From Diogma glabrata (lineage: Eukaryota; Arthropoda; Insecta; Diptera; Cylindrotomidae), in assembly GCA_963693315.1 (NCBI GenBank), contig OY856188.1, forward strand, positions 216,822,495 to 216,886,494: DNA of 64,000 bases, in the 5' to 3' direction. Within the stretch, counting starts at the first letter, position 1, and each line of letters opens with the position of its first letter. This document shows positions 44,149 through 56,911 of the stretch, one piece after another. The notes under the pieces were generated by a model. It had not been told where the DNA came from and made no database searches. It saw only the letters and a list, made by a program, of their open reading frames with translations. The translations under genes were made by a program, and so were the position numbers.

Positions 44149-45600
44149 ATGGTTTTATTAAGTGATTTGAAGGTTCTTGAGTTAAAGAAAGAACTAGAAC
44201 AACGTGGATTGTCAACAAGTGGAAACAAAACTGAATTGATGATTCGGCTTCGAGACGCTTTGGAAGTCAGTGGAATGGACGTGGAAAGTTACCAGTTTGG
44301 AATTGTTACAACAAATACTGATTCAGTTGATGAGGACAAAAGTTTTGTTGCGGAAACAACATCTTCATTGCCACCTGCAAATAGTGATTTTACACAGTTA
44401 ATGGCTATGATGCAACAAATAAATTTGAATATGAATCAGCAATTGGCTGCCGTAAATGCCAATATGAATCAAAGCTTGGCTGCTAATAAGGAAGAAATTA
44501 GTTGTAACATCAATCAACAAATGGCTGCTACTAAGGAAGAAATCAGTAGCAACATCAATCAACAGCTGGAAATAGTCAACAATAACATGGCTACAACCAA
44601 GGAAGAGATCAGTTTGAACGTCAAGCAAATAATGGACGAGAAACTTCTCGAAATATCTACTACGTTACGGGAGGAGGTAGGCAGAGTTCATCAAGAGGTG
44701 AAAGAGCTAGAGCAGAAAGTACTTGATGATAACAAAAAGGTACTTGCAAAAGTAGATGATTTCGAGAAACGGTTGCAGGATGTTGAAACAGCTAAAGTTA
44801 CTCCACAGGTGGTACAACAGATAGCAAATATTAAATTGAAACCACCATCATATGACGGTACCACATCCTTCGGTATTTTCAAGTTCCAGTTCGAGACTGC
44901 AGCAGATCGAAATGTTTGGAACGCCGAAAATCGTCTTGCTGCATTGATAGTTGCTCTTAAAGGGGAAGCAGCTGAAGCATTACAGGCAGTACCAGAAAAC
45001 GATCGCAAAAATTATGCAGAGGTGATGAATGCGTTGGAGCGTAAATATGGCAGCGACCATAAAAAGGAGTTATACAGAATCGAGTTAAAAGGTCGCTTGC
45101 AACGCAACGGAGAAAGCTTACAGGACTATTCCTCGGCAGTGGAGAGGCTTGTACATTTGGCACACTCGAGCACTCCACCATATTTTATGGAGAAAATGAA
45201 GATCGAGGCGTTTACTGATGGTATTCGTGATCCAGAAACACGAAAAGCTGTAATGTTGTCGTCAAAACCAACATTCGCTGAAACTATTGCTTATGCCTTG
45301 ACAAATGAAACCGCGCAAGCAATTATAAAACCATCGATTAAAATACGCCGGGTAGAGTTGGCTGATGACAACGGTTATAAACCAAAACTACGAGAGAGCG
45401 TCAGAAGTGACAGAATTCGATGCTGACTATGTGGCAAGTTGGGCCATATTTCGAGAGAATGCCGAGATGTTAGAAGGAAACGAGCAAGATCAGCATCGCC
45501 TATGCAGAGACGTCCAGCAGAAGAACGGGTGCAGCAAGCTAGAGAGGACGATGGAGCAGCACCGAATCAGTTAAACTACAACGAGCCTAAAGGGGCGTAA
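44149..45600 (+). pseudogene. gag: Gypsy Gag with N-terminal SAP domain, one in-frame stop
   Basis: The frame opens 35 bp after the LTR. Residues 3-39 form a SAP-type domain (LSDLKVLELKKELEQRGL, then STSGNKTELMIRL), a fold that binds scaffold/AT-rich DNA in host proteins. Residues 75-220 contain heptad-like repeats with recurring NQQMAATKEEIS units, probably a coiled coil. A retrotransposon Gag core follows (SYDGTTSFGIFKFQFETAA, ALKGEAAEAL). A TGA at 45424-45426 falls inside the zinc knuckle, between its first Cys and LCGKLGHISREC. The frame continues to a TAA at 45598-45600. Gag packages the RNA; this copy would make a product truncated just before the knuckle. Confidence 0.88.
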
Positions 45601-46803
45601 GCTGGCTCCCACAACCGATAGCCCCATAACCTTCATCCACGTATCGAGATTGACAAGGGGAGGTGACAGCCTTACTGTTAGGGCTAATATTGATGGAAAA
45701 AGTTGTGTCATCACGTTAGATACGGGAGCAACAAATACAAATGTCCGCACTGATGTTGTGAAAGGGAAACTAAAACCAGCAGGAAGATACCGAATACAGA
45801 CAGCTACTGGCGAAAGTGCAAGTATTAAAGGAAAGAAAGTGGTCAACTTTGAAATCGGGAATACTCACTTTCAACATGAAGTGGTTGTAGCTGACATTGT
45901 GGATGAAGTAATCCTGGGAATGGACTTCATGAGGCCAAATGGATTCGTTATTGATGCTGGCAAAGGAGTACTCACGTACGGAAATGTTGAGTTGCCACTC
46001 CAATTTAATTGTGAAGATTCAAATTATGTTCGTCGAATAATATTAGATCACAGGGAAAAGCTGCCACCCCAATCAGAAACAATCATTTGGGGAAAATTGG
46101 AAGGAGGTTCTGGGTCACCCAGGTTGTGGGTTGTAGAAGCCAACAAAGAACATCAAAATTTCAAAGAAGTCGTTATAGGGAAAACTTTAGTTAGATCCGA
46201 TGCTGATTACAAAATACCAGTAAGAGTTTTAAATCTGTCAGATACGCAGAAAACAATGAAAAAAGGATCAATCATAGGACAATGTGAAGTGGTAGCTAAA
46301 ATAATAAAGTGCGAGCAGAAAAACATCAATTACTCGGTCAACACAAAACAACAAAAGGCAGAAATGGAACAACTTGTGCAGAAATGGACAGAAGGACTTT
46401 CAGAAGAACAGAAGAAAGCAGCACGTCAATTGTTGGAGTGGCACAAGTCTGTATTCTGTAGTACACCTGAAGGGAATGGCAGAACCAATATGGTAAAACA
46501 TCGTATTGACGCCGGAGCAGAAAAGCCGATACGCCAGGCACCAAGACGATTACCATTAGCTAAAAGAGAGGAAGCTGATAAAATGGTGAGAGATATGAAA
46601 GAAGCTGGTGTAATTGAGCTTTCAGACAGTCCCTGGAGCTCACCTGTGGTGTTATTTGGCAAGAAAGATGGGAGCTTGAGATTTTGTGTTGACAACAGGA
46701 AACTAAACATAGTTACGAAGAAGGATAGCTACCCATTGCCTAGGATTGATGATACACTGGATACATTATCGGGCTCAAAATTGTTTTCAACATTGGATCT
46801 GCT
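45601..46803 (+). pseudogene. pol: Gypsy pol, protease and RT N-terminus
   Basis: Pol is in the +1 frame relative to Gag and opens just after the Gag stop, so frameshifting or reinitiation would be needed. The aspartic protease active site is LDTGATNT, followed by VILGMDFM, the conserved flap-distal segment. The RT starts near KHRIDAGAEKPIRQ and runs through VIELSDSPWSSPVVLFGKKDG, RFCVDNRKLN and YPLPRIDDTLD to FSTLDL (motif A, first catalytic Asp). Immediately after, the expected family sequence is missing, and the frame runs into unrelated residues before stopping at 46939. Confidence 0.9.
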
Positions 46804-47231
46804 GGGACTTGGCGGAGGTACTGGAAAGGTTGCAAGCAACCGGTTTAAAGTTGAATCCCAAAAAGTGTTCACTTTTCAAGGAAGAAGTAAAATATTTGGG
46901 ACACAAGGTTACGGCAATGGGAATTCATACAGATTCTGACAAGATTGCAGCAGTTATGAACTGGCCTAGACCAAAGAACCCACATGAACTACGAAGCTTC
47001 CTTGGATTGTGCACATATTACAGACGGTTTGTGCCAGGATTCGCCAACGTTGCGAAAAGTCTGCATGAGTTAACCAGAAAAGATAAGGCATTTGAATGGA
47101 ATGAATCTCAAGAACAAGCATTTGTGGAGCTCCGAAAGAGATTATGTACGGCTCCAATTCTGTCCTATCCTATACCAAATGTTCAGTTTATTTTGGATAC
47201 TGATGCCAGTAATGAAGGTATATGAGGAGTC
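46804..47231 (+). pseudogene. pol: Gypsy pol, RT thumb and RNase H start after internal deletion
   Basis: In a different frame from the upstream part, coding resumes at LAEVLERLQATGLKLNPKKC, then VKYLGHKVTAMGI, LRSFLGLCTYYRRFVPGFA and the RNase H beginning FILDTDASNEGI. In related elements roughly 75-85 residues separate FSTLDL from this point, including the catalytic YxDD box. None of it is present, and the lost length is not a multiple of three. A TGA at 47223-47225 then interrupts RNase H. Confidence 0.88.
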
Positions 47232-48962
47232 TTGTCGCAGAATATAGATGGTCAGGAAAAGGTGATAGCTTATTTCTCGAAAATGCTATCCAAGCCGGAG
47301 CGGAATTATTGTGTAACTCGAAAGGAATTATTAGCTATTGTGGAATGCGTCAAACATTTCCATAAATACTTGTATGGTCAGAAATTTCATCTCAGAACTG
47401 ACCATGGTGCGTTAAGGTGGTTACTCCAGTTCAAAAGTCCAGAGGGACAAGTAGCACGTTGGATCGAACGGTTGCAGGCGTACGATTTGGACATTGAACA
47501 TCGAAAGGGTACTGCACATGGAAACGCAGATGCATTATCGAGACGACCCTGTCAAGTTGAATGCAAGCATTGCAGTCGTCAAGAAAATAAGGAGAACATC
47601 ATCGATATACGATTACTACAAGTGCTACCTGACGATGAATGGACTGCTGAAGCCATAAGAAAAGATCAATTAGCAGATCCGGATCTTGCACCCATCATCG
47701 AGTTCAAGGAAAAGGGTTGCAAACCAGTATGGGGAGAAATTTCTGATAAAACTCCAACTTTGAAGGCGTACTGGGCGCAATGGGACAGTCTCCAGTTAGA
47801 GAATGGATGCCTAAAGAGAATATGGGAAAGCTCAGATGGCAAGATAAAGCAATCCCTTACAGGGGTACCAAAAGGGAAAATAGAAGCAGTACTGAAGGAG
47901 TATCACGAAGGAACGAGTGGAGGTCACCTTGGGATCAATAAGACTCTTGCAAAAATACGACAACGGTTTTACTGGTCAGGGACTCGGCAATCAATTGTGG
48001 AGTGGTGTCAAAAATGCGATAAATGTGCGGCGGTGAAAGGACCCGTACGAAGAAGTCATGGAAAAATGAAGCAATACTATGTAGGTGCTCCATTTGAAAG
48101 GATCGCAATGGATGTAGCGGGACCATTTCCAACAACTGATAATCAGAATAAATATGTGCTTGTGATCATGGACTACTTCAGTAAGTGGCCGGAAGTATGT
48201 GCGATTCCCAACCAGGAAGCAACTACAATCGCTGAAGCTGTGATAAATAATTGGATTAGCCGCTATGGAGTTCCTATGGATATCCACACCGATCAGGGAC
48301 GGAACTTCGAGTCAGCTGTATTCCAGGAAATTTGTCAAATGCTGGGGTTTAACAAAACGAGGACGACAGCTTCACACCCACAGTCAGATGGGATGGTTGA
48401 GAGATTCAATGCTACTTTGGAGGAATTTCTAGCAAAAGTGGTCAGTAAGAATCAACGTAACTGGGATCAACACATTCCTTTATTTTTGATGGCATACAGA
48501 TCAGCAGTTCATGACACCACGACCATGACACCAGCTCAAACTATTTTTGGAAGTGATTTAAGACTTCCTGGTGACCTCAAATTTGGAGCGGTACCATCAA
48601 CATCATTGTCTGCGCAAGAATACGTCAACCGAATCCGGGAGAACCTTGAGGATATTCACAAGCTTGTTCGGCAGAAGATACAACTGACCAGTGATAGAAT
48701 GAAAGCCCGATATGATATACGATCTAATAATAAAGGTTTTGAAGAAGGACAATTAGTATGGCTACACAACCCACAACGAAAACGAGGGTTATCACCAAAA
48801 CTGCAAGCTGCATGGGAAGGACCTTACAACATTATAAGCAAGTTGAATGACGTGGTTTATAGAATTAAGAAAACCCATCGAGGAAAAGCGAAAGTAGTAC
48901 ATTTGGAAAGATTGGCCTTATACAAAGGGGAGCTAGATCCTGTTCGGGACGAACAGGCTTAA
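47232..48962 (+). pseudogene. pol: Gypsy pol, RNase H and integrase (open 576 codons)
   Basis: The frame continues that of 46804-47231 past the TGA. RNase H completes with ELLAIVECVKHFHKYL, RTDHGALRWLL and ADALSRRP. Integrase has the HHCC zinc domain (HEGTSGGHLG ... CQKCDKC, about residues 225-264). Its catalytic core has D294, D354 and E390 (35 residues between the last two), and the C-terminal domain ends KVVHLERLALYKG. The stop is at 48960-48962. Integrase looks complete, but no start codon or RT fusion would deliver it in this copy. Confidence 0.9.
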
Positions 48963-48973
48963 GTGGAGGGTAT
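48963..48973 (+). promoter_or_regulatory. Gypsy polypurine tract
   Basis: GTGGAGGG followed by TAT abuts the 3' LTR. It is short but correctly placed. Confidence 0.7.
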
Positions 48974-49635
48974 TGTTACGATTGCAGAAAAATCTAGACG
49001 ATTACAGAAAAATCTAGACGATTACGGTCACTTCTAGGAAAATCAAATCAACAAAATACTACAACAGATTAATGAAATGAACATTGTTGTTGTTGTACAT
49101 ATTCTTAGAATTAAGGTCTATTTGTTTTATGATTTTATGAATCAAATCAACGTAACGTAAAATAATCGAATATTCTAATATTTTCTCAAGGTTTCTAAAA
49201 AGTGACCTAGAAATTTCTAGAGATTAAGCGGAATGTATATAAGGAAATTGTTTCTTGTAGTTTTTAATTAGTTTTATTTTAAACCTGTGATTGTGAAGTG
49301 AAAATAATAAAAGTGATATTTAAAATAAGTTTTTGTAAATAAAGTTTTAAGTGTTATTGAGAAGAAATATTTTGTGTATTATTTTGAACGTGGTGTACTG
49401 GAAATTTCTACAATAAACCGTTGGAGTTTCGAAGCTGTTGGAAGAATATTCTAGTTAGGAATATTGTTTGCTGTATTGTTTTCCTGTTGTTGTGGAACAA
49501 TCAAGGAGTTGAAGACTTAATAAAACCTGGTGTTTGTGCTTACTAATCAGTGATCGAACTCAGGAAGAGATTGGGGACTGCGTTTATCGAATTGTGAGTT
49601 AGGCCAATTCGAAGGAAGGTTAGAAAAACGTAACA
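48974..49635 (+). repeat. Gypsy 3' LTR
   Basis: 662 bp, identical by eye to the 5' LTR, followed by ATAA. Confidence 0.95.
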
Positions 49636-49639
49636 ATAA
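49636..49639. repeat. Target-site duplication of gypsy element (right)
   Basis: ATAA, matching 43449-43452. The P module tail ATAATGTA resumes here briefly. Confidence 0.8.
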
Positions 49640-49766
49640 TGTATGATTATATACATATTCTAAATCTATTGGATACGATACGATATTCTTAAAAATATAT
49701 AAAAATTGGATATTTATTATAAATAAGTGTGAAATGTCAAACATGCGTGCCTATAATAACAGATTA

Positions 49767-50469
49767 TATACAAAGGGAGAGAAGTGCATATTTTTCTCCC
49801 GAGGTGTGTTTGGATCCCGAGGACGAAGCATGAGGGCTACATATCACTAAGGGAGATGACATACTCTCTCCAGAGGTTAATAAAACTATTTTTTGCACGA
49901 CCACAATATAATTATGATATTAAAAATTAAATCTATTCATTTAAACAACACGAAAATTATAATATTTAATGTTCATCTTAGTATAGGCGGTTTTTATAAA
50001 AATTTGTTTGAATTTATCGTAAATATTTCTGTTTTCATGAAAATTATCTTTGTTGTCATAGTTTGTTAGTTTTTACTCTCTAGGGAGTAAAAGACGCAAC
50101 CCGCTCCCGCAAATGATCTTTATATACAAATCGTGTGAAAAATATTTTTTGCACGAGCTGTATATAAAGTTCAATTCCACTCCCTCATTTACGGGAGCGG
50201 ATTGCATTTTTTACTACATAGAGAATAAAAAATATCAAACCATGACAACAATTATAGTTTTCATGGAAACAGAAATTTTTTTCGATAAATTCAAACAAAT
50301 TTGCATAAAAATCGCCTACTAAGATGAACAATAAAATTTATAATTTTCTACCTATTTAAATGAATAGATTTAGTTTTTAATATCATAATTATATTATGAT
50401 CGTGCAAAAAATAGTACACGTATAACACACTTTGGGAGAAAAACATGCAGTTCTCTCCCTTGGTGTATA
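49767..50469. mobile_element. 0.7-kb foldback element
   Basis: An imperfect palindrome. Outer arms pair GGGAGAGAAGTGCAT (49776 on) with ATGCAGTTCTCTCCC, and inner arms pair ACTATTTTTTGCACGA (49885) with TCGTGCAAAAAATAGT (50400-50415). The inner arms continue to pair for about 230 bp toward an axis near 50150, where a further hairpin (CTTTATATACA...TGTATATAAAG) sits. About 70 bp of the left arm (49811-49884) has no partner. No coding capacity was found; a frame at 50113-50322 lies within the arm and is spurious. Confidence 0.8.
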
Positions 50470-52675
50470 ATGTACTATTTCCCATTGAAAATTGAAACTC
50501 TCTCCATAGAAAATAAACCATTCAATTTTGGCTAGAAGAACAGATAAAATACTCTAATGGATAGTCAGCAGTATAGCTGGCATCAACTTAAAAGCAGAAC
50601 ATATATCCGAACTTATTCTAATATTAGGGATATGAATACTACTGATATCCCAACACAACACTAACAAGTTGTTACGATCCTTTCAGTCTTCTTTCTTTAA
50701 AAGCAAATTATGTTAACTCAAGTTTTTTTTAAATTTTTTGTGTTTTTCTTTAGGGCATTCTTTTATAATATTATTATTATCTTTTAGTATAAATCCAATT
50801 TAATTGAACAAATGAGGAAAACTATTTATTTTCTGCTAATTTCGTTTTCTTTCAGTTATTTGCTCCATTTGAAATTTCCTTTTTAAAAAATAAACAAAAA
50901 TTTGTTTTTTTACATATAAATGAATATCATTACCCATTCTTACAGTTTTTTAGGGATAAAATAATGATATTATATATTTATTAGTATCTCAACAAAAACT
51001 GAACATCAAAGAACGAAAACGTTTACAACAACGTTTTCAACATTCAAAGTAAAGTAAACCATATTAACATTTTTTCTCAAATTTGTTGTTGCATTAAATT
51101 TAGTTATTGAATTTGATGCAACATATACGATACGATGCAATAAACGATACATTAAATCCTTAATTAATAGAAGTCAGAAGTAAGAATTGTTATTTTAATT
51201 AAAATAATAAGCATTTAGTGATACATGATTCCAATAAATTTGAATTGAAAAAAATATAATGTTTTTGTAAAATGAAATTGTAAACCTTTATCTTAATTAG
51301 TAAATATTGATAGGCTTGTTTGATTGATTGATTTTAATTTGATTTAATTAGGGTAATTTACGCGCATTTTTATTCAAATCATGTTGTAAATAAAATTCTT
51401 TTTAAATGTTGAAAGTTAAATTGGAAAACAATAATAAATTGACAAAAAGATTAAGCTTTAAGTTAAAAAAGTTTAAGTAGTTTAGCTAATTACAAGGATC
51501 GAAAATATAACGACACAAATCGGTGACTCAACAAACAATTTCACTTTTTCTTTCAAAGCGATAAAAAGGTTTAAAAATTGCTTACCAATCAAAAGTTTCT
51601 AGATCTTCATAATAGAAATACATTTAAAATTTCATTTAAAAACAATTAAATTATATATCTATTCAAATAAACATTTAATTAATTTATTATGTTTATCACT
51701 AAATTTTTAATTAATTTATCATTATCATTAAACTAAATGCATTCAACATATGGTAGAAATAAAAATAGTGAATTTATACAATATACATAAATTTAAGGAC
51801 TAAACAAATTAAACACAAGGTGAAGAACTATCCCATTTTTTATCTAAACAATATGTGATGTACTGAAATACATATAATAAATTAAATTGAACATTTAAGG
51901 GATGAAAACGATTTGGCTAAGTTTGGTTAGATGAATTTGTAGTTTTAATATTATAGTTCTTCACGCAATTTAATGATTTGAATTTTTATTTGCTTAGAAC
52001 ATAAATTGTTGGTAGGTGATTTTATCCGTTTTTAATTTTAAGCAAATTTATTAGTAGCAAAGAAAAACTTTCACTAAAATTGGCTCTTGAAATTTAGCAG
52101 TTGAAGAATTTCTCAAGTATTAAGTTGAGGTCAAATAAGTATTAAGTAAAATAAAATGATAAAGATTTAGAGAATAATCTCTAGCAATTATTTTTTGGTG
52201 ATATATATTTAAATCGTTTATCAAATTCCCAACGATTTCTTTTATGTTTATGTTTTTTTATTTTATGTACACGTAATTTTATGTACACGCAATTTTATTT
52301 ACACGCAAACATATAAAAAGTTCATATTATTCATTGATTTATTGATGGATAGCATTATCTTTTTCATAATAAAGTAATATTATTTATTAGTATTTCATTA
52401 CAAAAAATTAAATTTCTAAATTTTAGCATATAATAAAATATGAGGATAAAATTTACACGTTTTACACTGACATATCATCCAGTATAAATTTGATGACATC
52501 ATGTATTATACCAGTTGAAAAATAAAACGCAGTTCCTCCGTATGTTAATTGACACGAGTTGCATTATATAAAACATATTTCGCAGAGTCAATCTACATCA
52601 ATTGAAAATAAAACGCAGAATCTATAATTGGGACGGCTCACTTAAACAGATTCTATAAAATATACAAAGGAACTT
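50470..52675. other. AT-rich sequence without recognised gene
   Basis: No motif-bearing frames. Notable only for repeated ACGCAAT/ACACGTAATTTTATGTAC phrases near 52265-52310. Confidence 0.55.
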
Positions 52676-52998
52676 TGAATTTTTGAGATCAATTAAACTC
52701 AAGTAATTAAAGAAGTAATTGGAATTTTTTCAATTCAAAGGTATGGTTTTGAATTTTCTCAGAAAAAAACTCCACTTCACATTGTTTTGGTTGGGATTCG
52801 AACCTACCTCGTCAGTGCCCGGCTTGAATCCTTGGGCAGACACACTATCGGTTACGCCGTTGAGGCAATGACAATTTCAAAGATGAAACTTCTTCATCAC
52901 TTATTTATTTTTACTTAAGTTGAATTTTTCCACTGTCATTAGACTCCATATTATGGAAATGTTTTTACATTATATGGGATTTTTTGCATTACAAAGGA
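52676..52998. repeat. Copy of the 0.56-kb TIR repeat, with better preserved tRNA-like head
   Basis: Matches 40388-40705 from the TTTTTGAGATCAATTAAACTC end through ATATGGGATTTTTTGCATTA. On the minus strand the tRNA-like region has GGCGTAACCGATAGTG and a perfect B box, GGTTCGAATCCC. The right end is missing. Confidence 0.7.
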
Positions 52999-55989
52999 AC
53001 GTTTTATAATACCTTGCGTTTTTTGGTGACAACGTAAGAAAATTAAATCATAATCTTAATTGCATGTTCTGTCTAATTTAAAACAAAGTAAATAAAAAAA
53101 TCGTTATAAATTTATAATTCCTTTACAAAAAAGCAGCTGTCATTAATTACCATTTTCTTACTTATACCTACTGATTTTTTGTAAGGTTTTTCTATCAATT
53201 AAATACAAACTAAAACATTTAAATAAAAAACTGATACAAAGAAATATCATTTTATTCATTGTAATTTTTTTACAAATAAAATGTGCTAATAAGAATTAGA
53301 ACAACTCATATAAACAAACCTTCTAAGGCCTAGGTAGACCGAGAGAAATTTCTTTTTTTCTTCTTTTAAAATACACTAAAAAAAAATTGAAGTAATGACA
53401 ACCTCATCTCGAAGTTGGCGGTTTATTTTTCAAACAAACAAAAAATATTTGCAAACAATTTCACCGTGATTGAGACAACTACATGAACACATTTGCCTGA
53501 CTCAAGCGTAGCTCAACAACTCAACAACTCATACTCAAGCGCAGCTGAACAACAAACTGTACTTTTGACTCTGGAAAAACACTTAAATATCGAAAATCTT
53601 CTTTCACAGAAATTTTACAATATGTACATATAAACGGCATATAAAAACCCTTTGTAACCCGAATTTTTAATTGCTGTTAAAAATCTCATTTATGTTAGAA
53701 AAAAATGCCATTAAGTTATTTAGAATAAACTAAATTACCATCCACTATATCAACATTTGCATATTCATAATACCTTTCAATTTATACATTCTAAAATTAA
53801 ACAACGAGAAGTTACAAAATCAAGCCAAGTGGAAAAAATAGTCAACTAAAATAAAACAACAATGACATAAATCTTCCCATCAATCAATCACACTAACAGC
53901 GTTTCATTGTTTGTATTTTTATTTTTTGTTCTCTGATTTGATACATATATAATAAAACCAAACCAAAATACATAATGAAAATTGAGGTGAATTTATGCAA
54001 AGAAGTATGATCGACGAGAGCATATATACAATTTTTTCCGTTGATATAATTTTCGAAATAGTTTTATTCGGCTACTAGTGTAACTAAAATCAAACCAAAA
54101 TGCAGAACTCAAACCATTATACATATGTACATCACGGAGAACAAAATAATAATCTGTTAAAATTTTTAAATAATTTAAGTGATTTATTATTACTATTGCT
54201 TTTATTTCTGTTAAAATAGTGGTTGATCTGGAATAATGAAGAAAGAGGTTGGTATTTTGTGTGTTTGTTTGTTAAAATATGTTATAGATATTATTTTTTG
54301 CATGTTTCAACTTATCCTCATTGATGGATCTTGTAAAAAATATATTTGATCAACCCACATGAAGCAAATATTTTATCAAATATAAAGTTCATTATAAATT
54401 CTACAACCATCCAAAAATACTTGTATAACTTCAAATGTTCCAATCAAAACTTAAAAAAATTAAAATCGCAATCAACTCTCATTTTCTTGTGTCTCCTATG
54501 GCAACCACGAGTCATATTACCGTAAAACTTGAACGAATTCTAAAAAAGAACGAATGTAAGGGTAGAAATCAAACCAAAAACCAATTCAAACAAAAAATAT
54601 CATCACATACGAGAATTATATTATCTATATGTACAGTCTAAATCTACATCCTTCAATTTTTTTGTTTGATTTTCGGTTTTCCATGTTACGTTACGTGTAT
54701 ATTTATGAAAATTGTATTAACCGAAAATTATAAAAAAAAAATGAAAGCGAAAAGCTAACGTTTATAACGAGAAATCAATATTCATGTTCTCTCACTTTAA
54801 CAAAGTGTTTCAATTTCCATGTCCAATTTCTAGAAATAATTTTTTCATAATATTTTACATTTTTTGCGATGATATGAGGATGCTCAAAACTTTTACAATT
54901 TGTACAGTGATCGAAGAAAATGAAATTTCACTGTGATACGATGAGATGAGAGATTACATTCTTGATATCTTCTATAAACTCATGACTAAGGTAACATGTC
55001 TTTGGGGTTCCCAAAGCCGTTAGTCTGAACTTAATTCGATATATTGGAAAATTCTTTATAGGAAAATTTTAATAGAAATAGCTGCACAAAGCCTTAAATT
55101 TGATTGTTAGAAGCAGGAAATGTATGGCAGAAACCTTATGTAACAATAACCGCCTTATAGACTTAACATGGCAACGTCTGTTTAGCACTTTTTCGCATAC
55201 CATCCAAATTGTGCTATGGCATTCAGTTCATTTTGTAATTTGGAATGAATTTAAAGATGGGCTAGATAATCTCTATTAATGTTTGTATAAACTCACCCTT
55301 AATAACAGGAAAAATGAAATTGAAGTTTATTCCAGTTTGTAAAAACACGTCGTTTTTTTGCGGCTGCTTCCTCATCGTTGAACCATTTCTGCCTAAAGTT
55401 GGATTCGGCCATCTGATAAAAGAGCAATATTTTCTTTAACGATAACTGTAAAATTGTCAACACAAGCTACAGTGCTGACTATAAGTCACCTAGTGTAACC
55501 GAAATTGTCTACCTATCTTACATTTAAATTATTTTGATAATTTAAATCTATTAAATTCCATTGCTTTCATTCTAGAGCAACATTGTTTCTTATTAGTCAA
55601 TCTCCTCATAAGACATAAACCACGACAAAATAAGCAATAAATTTCAAATTTCTATAATTCACGATAGATTAATTATTCCATCTTATCTTTGCACGGAGCA
55701 AATTATCAGATTTTGATTTTAAGTAATGAAAAGTTCTTAAACTTTAAGGTAAAAGTCTTTGCAATAAACAAAATTTACTAGTTTTAATATTAAAGGACAA
55801 AAAATTTTATTTTAAGAAAATATATGCATTATATTTAAAAGTTAATTTTTTTGTGCTTACTAGAAAGATTATTTTCTCTTGTTTTTTAAAGAAAATTACG
55901 TTAATTCCAAAGGATGTTATAATCCCTAATAAAAAATATAGTTATTAAAGCAAAAACTTTGTAAACCTAATTCGGTAAAAATAATTTTT
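52999..55989. other. AT-rich sequence without recognised gene
   Basis: No confident gene. On the minus strand a 37-codon frame from 55412 (MAESNFRQKWFNDEEAAAKKRR...) has a protein-like composition and a GGGTGAGT donor-like site shortly after its stop, but no second exon could be matched. Small CTCAACAACT repeats lie near 53508-53530. Confidence 0.45.
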
Positions 55990-56360
55990 TTATTCGCCTA
56001 CATATTAAAGTATAACTAACTTTGATTACTGTGATTTGCGGCTTTAAAGTATCACTTTTCAACTATTTATTTTGTTGTCATAGCTACGTTCAAAAAAGTA
56101 AAAAGCATTTGTATTTGTTTAAATTCTATGAAAAATAAAAATGTTTATCAAAGCAACCCTTAAATTCAAAATTTCATTACCCAATTAAAATAGTTGTTAT
56201 CATTTGTTGTCATAGCTACACAATAATTTGGAAAAAATAATAAATATTTTGTCAAAGGTTACATGTTCCACATATTTTTATTTTAAAATTTATGAAAATT
56301 TATAATGTTAATTTAGAATAAACCAATTTTCTTAAAATATTTTGCTTGCGGCGAATAAAA
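55990..56360. repeat. M module copy C
   Basis: TTATTCGCC...GGCGAATAA with matching ends; homologous to copies A and B. Confidence 0.85.
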
Positions 56361-56409
56361 AATAGTACGAGTATATGATGCACGGACGTAAGCTATTTTG
56401 TACTTAATG
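56361..56409. repeat. P module copy C, left part
   Basis: ATAGTAC..., GATGCACGGACGTAAGC, then TTGTACTTAATG, where the two-gene transposon begins. The right part is at 61870-61952. Confidence 0.75.
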
Positions 56410-56911
56410 CACGGTAAAAAATCGAGACTAATTTTAAAACTTTCATTTAAACCTTAATAGTTTTGCTAAAATTTAAAACATTTTAAGGACAAATTTAAAA
56501 CTTCAAAAAGTTTTGAGCACAATAAAAACCAAAAAGTATCATTTTTAAACTAAAAAATTCTTTAAAACACCATTAAAACCAAAAATACTAATAACGAATC
56601 CTTTTTAGTTTCATAATCAAGATAGTAAACATCAAAAGTTTTTTTTTAAGAATAAAAAACCTTAAATGTTTTTCTTTTTAAATCTTTAACGATTTTTCTG
56701 TTAAATTTTAAAACATAAAACTAAAAAGTTGAAAAACGATCGTGAACGGTTTTCAAAAATAGATAAAATACATTTTTCGGGAAATCCCTATAATATGCTT
56801 AGTCGTATTATAGGTTTGCATTATTATACTTTATTGCTTAATTCAAACAGTGATTTCCGATCGATTAGTTAAGTTAAGTGTCAAAAGAAAATTGGTTATT
56901 TAAAATAAAAA

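Larger units (their letters stand above)
43453..49635 (+). mobile_element. Ty3/gypsy LTR retrotransposon with defective pol
   Basis: A 6.18-kb element with 662-bp LTRs (TGTTACG...CGTAACA), a 4-bp ATAA duplication, a primer binding site and a purine-rich tract. Gag carries a SAP domain and a zinc knuckle. Pol has protease, RT, RNase H and integrase in that order, the gypsy arrangement; no env-like frame follows. There are in-frame TGA codons in the Gag knuckle and in RNase H, and a deletion removes the RT core. Despite these defects the LTRs read identical, so insertion is recent. Confidence 0.95.

Noticed and set aside
48963..49766. Env-like gene of an errantivirus after gypsy pol
   Set aside because: The 3' LTR starts 11 bp after the pol stop, leaving no room for a third gene.
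50113..50322. 69-codon plus-strand gene
   Set aside because: It lies wholly within the arm of the 0.7-kb foldback element.
55260..55412. Host exon on the minus strand (MAESNFRQKW...)
   Set aside because: Protein-like composition, but an in-frame stop precedes the only good donor site and no second exon was found.
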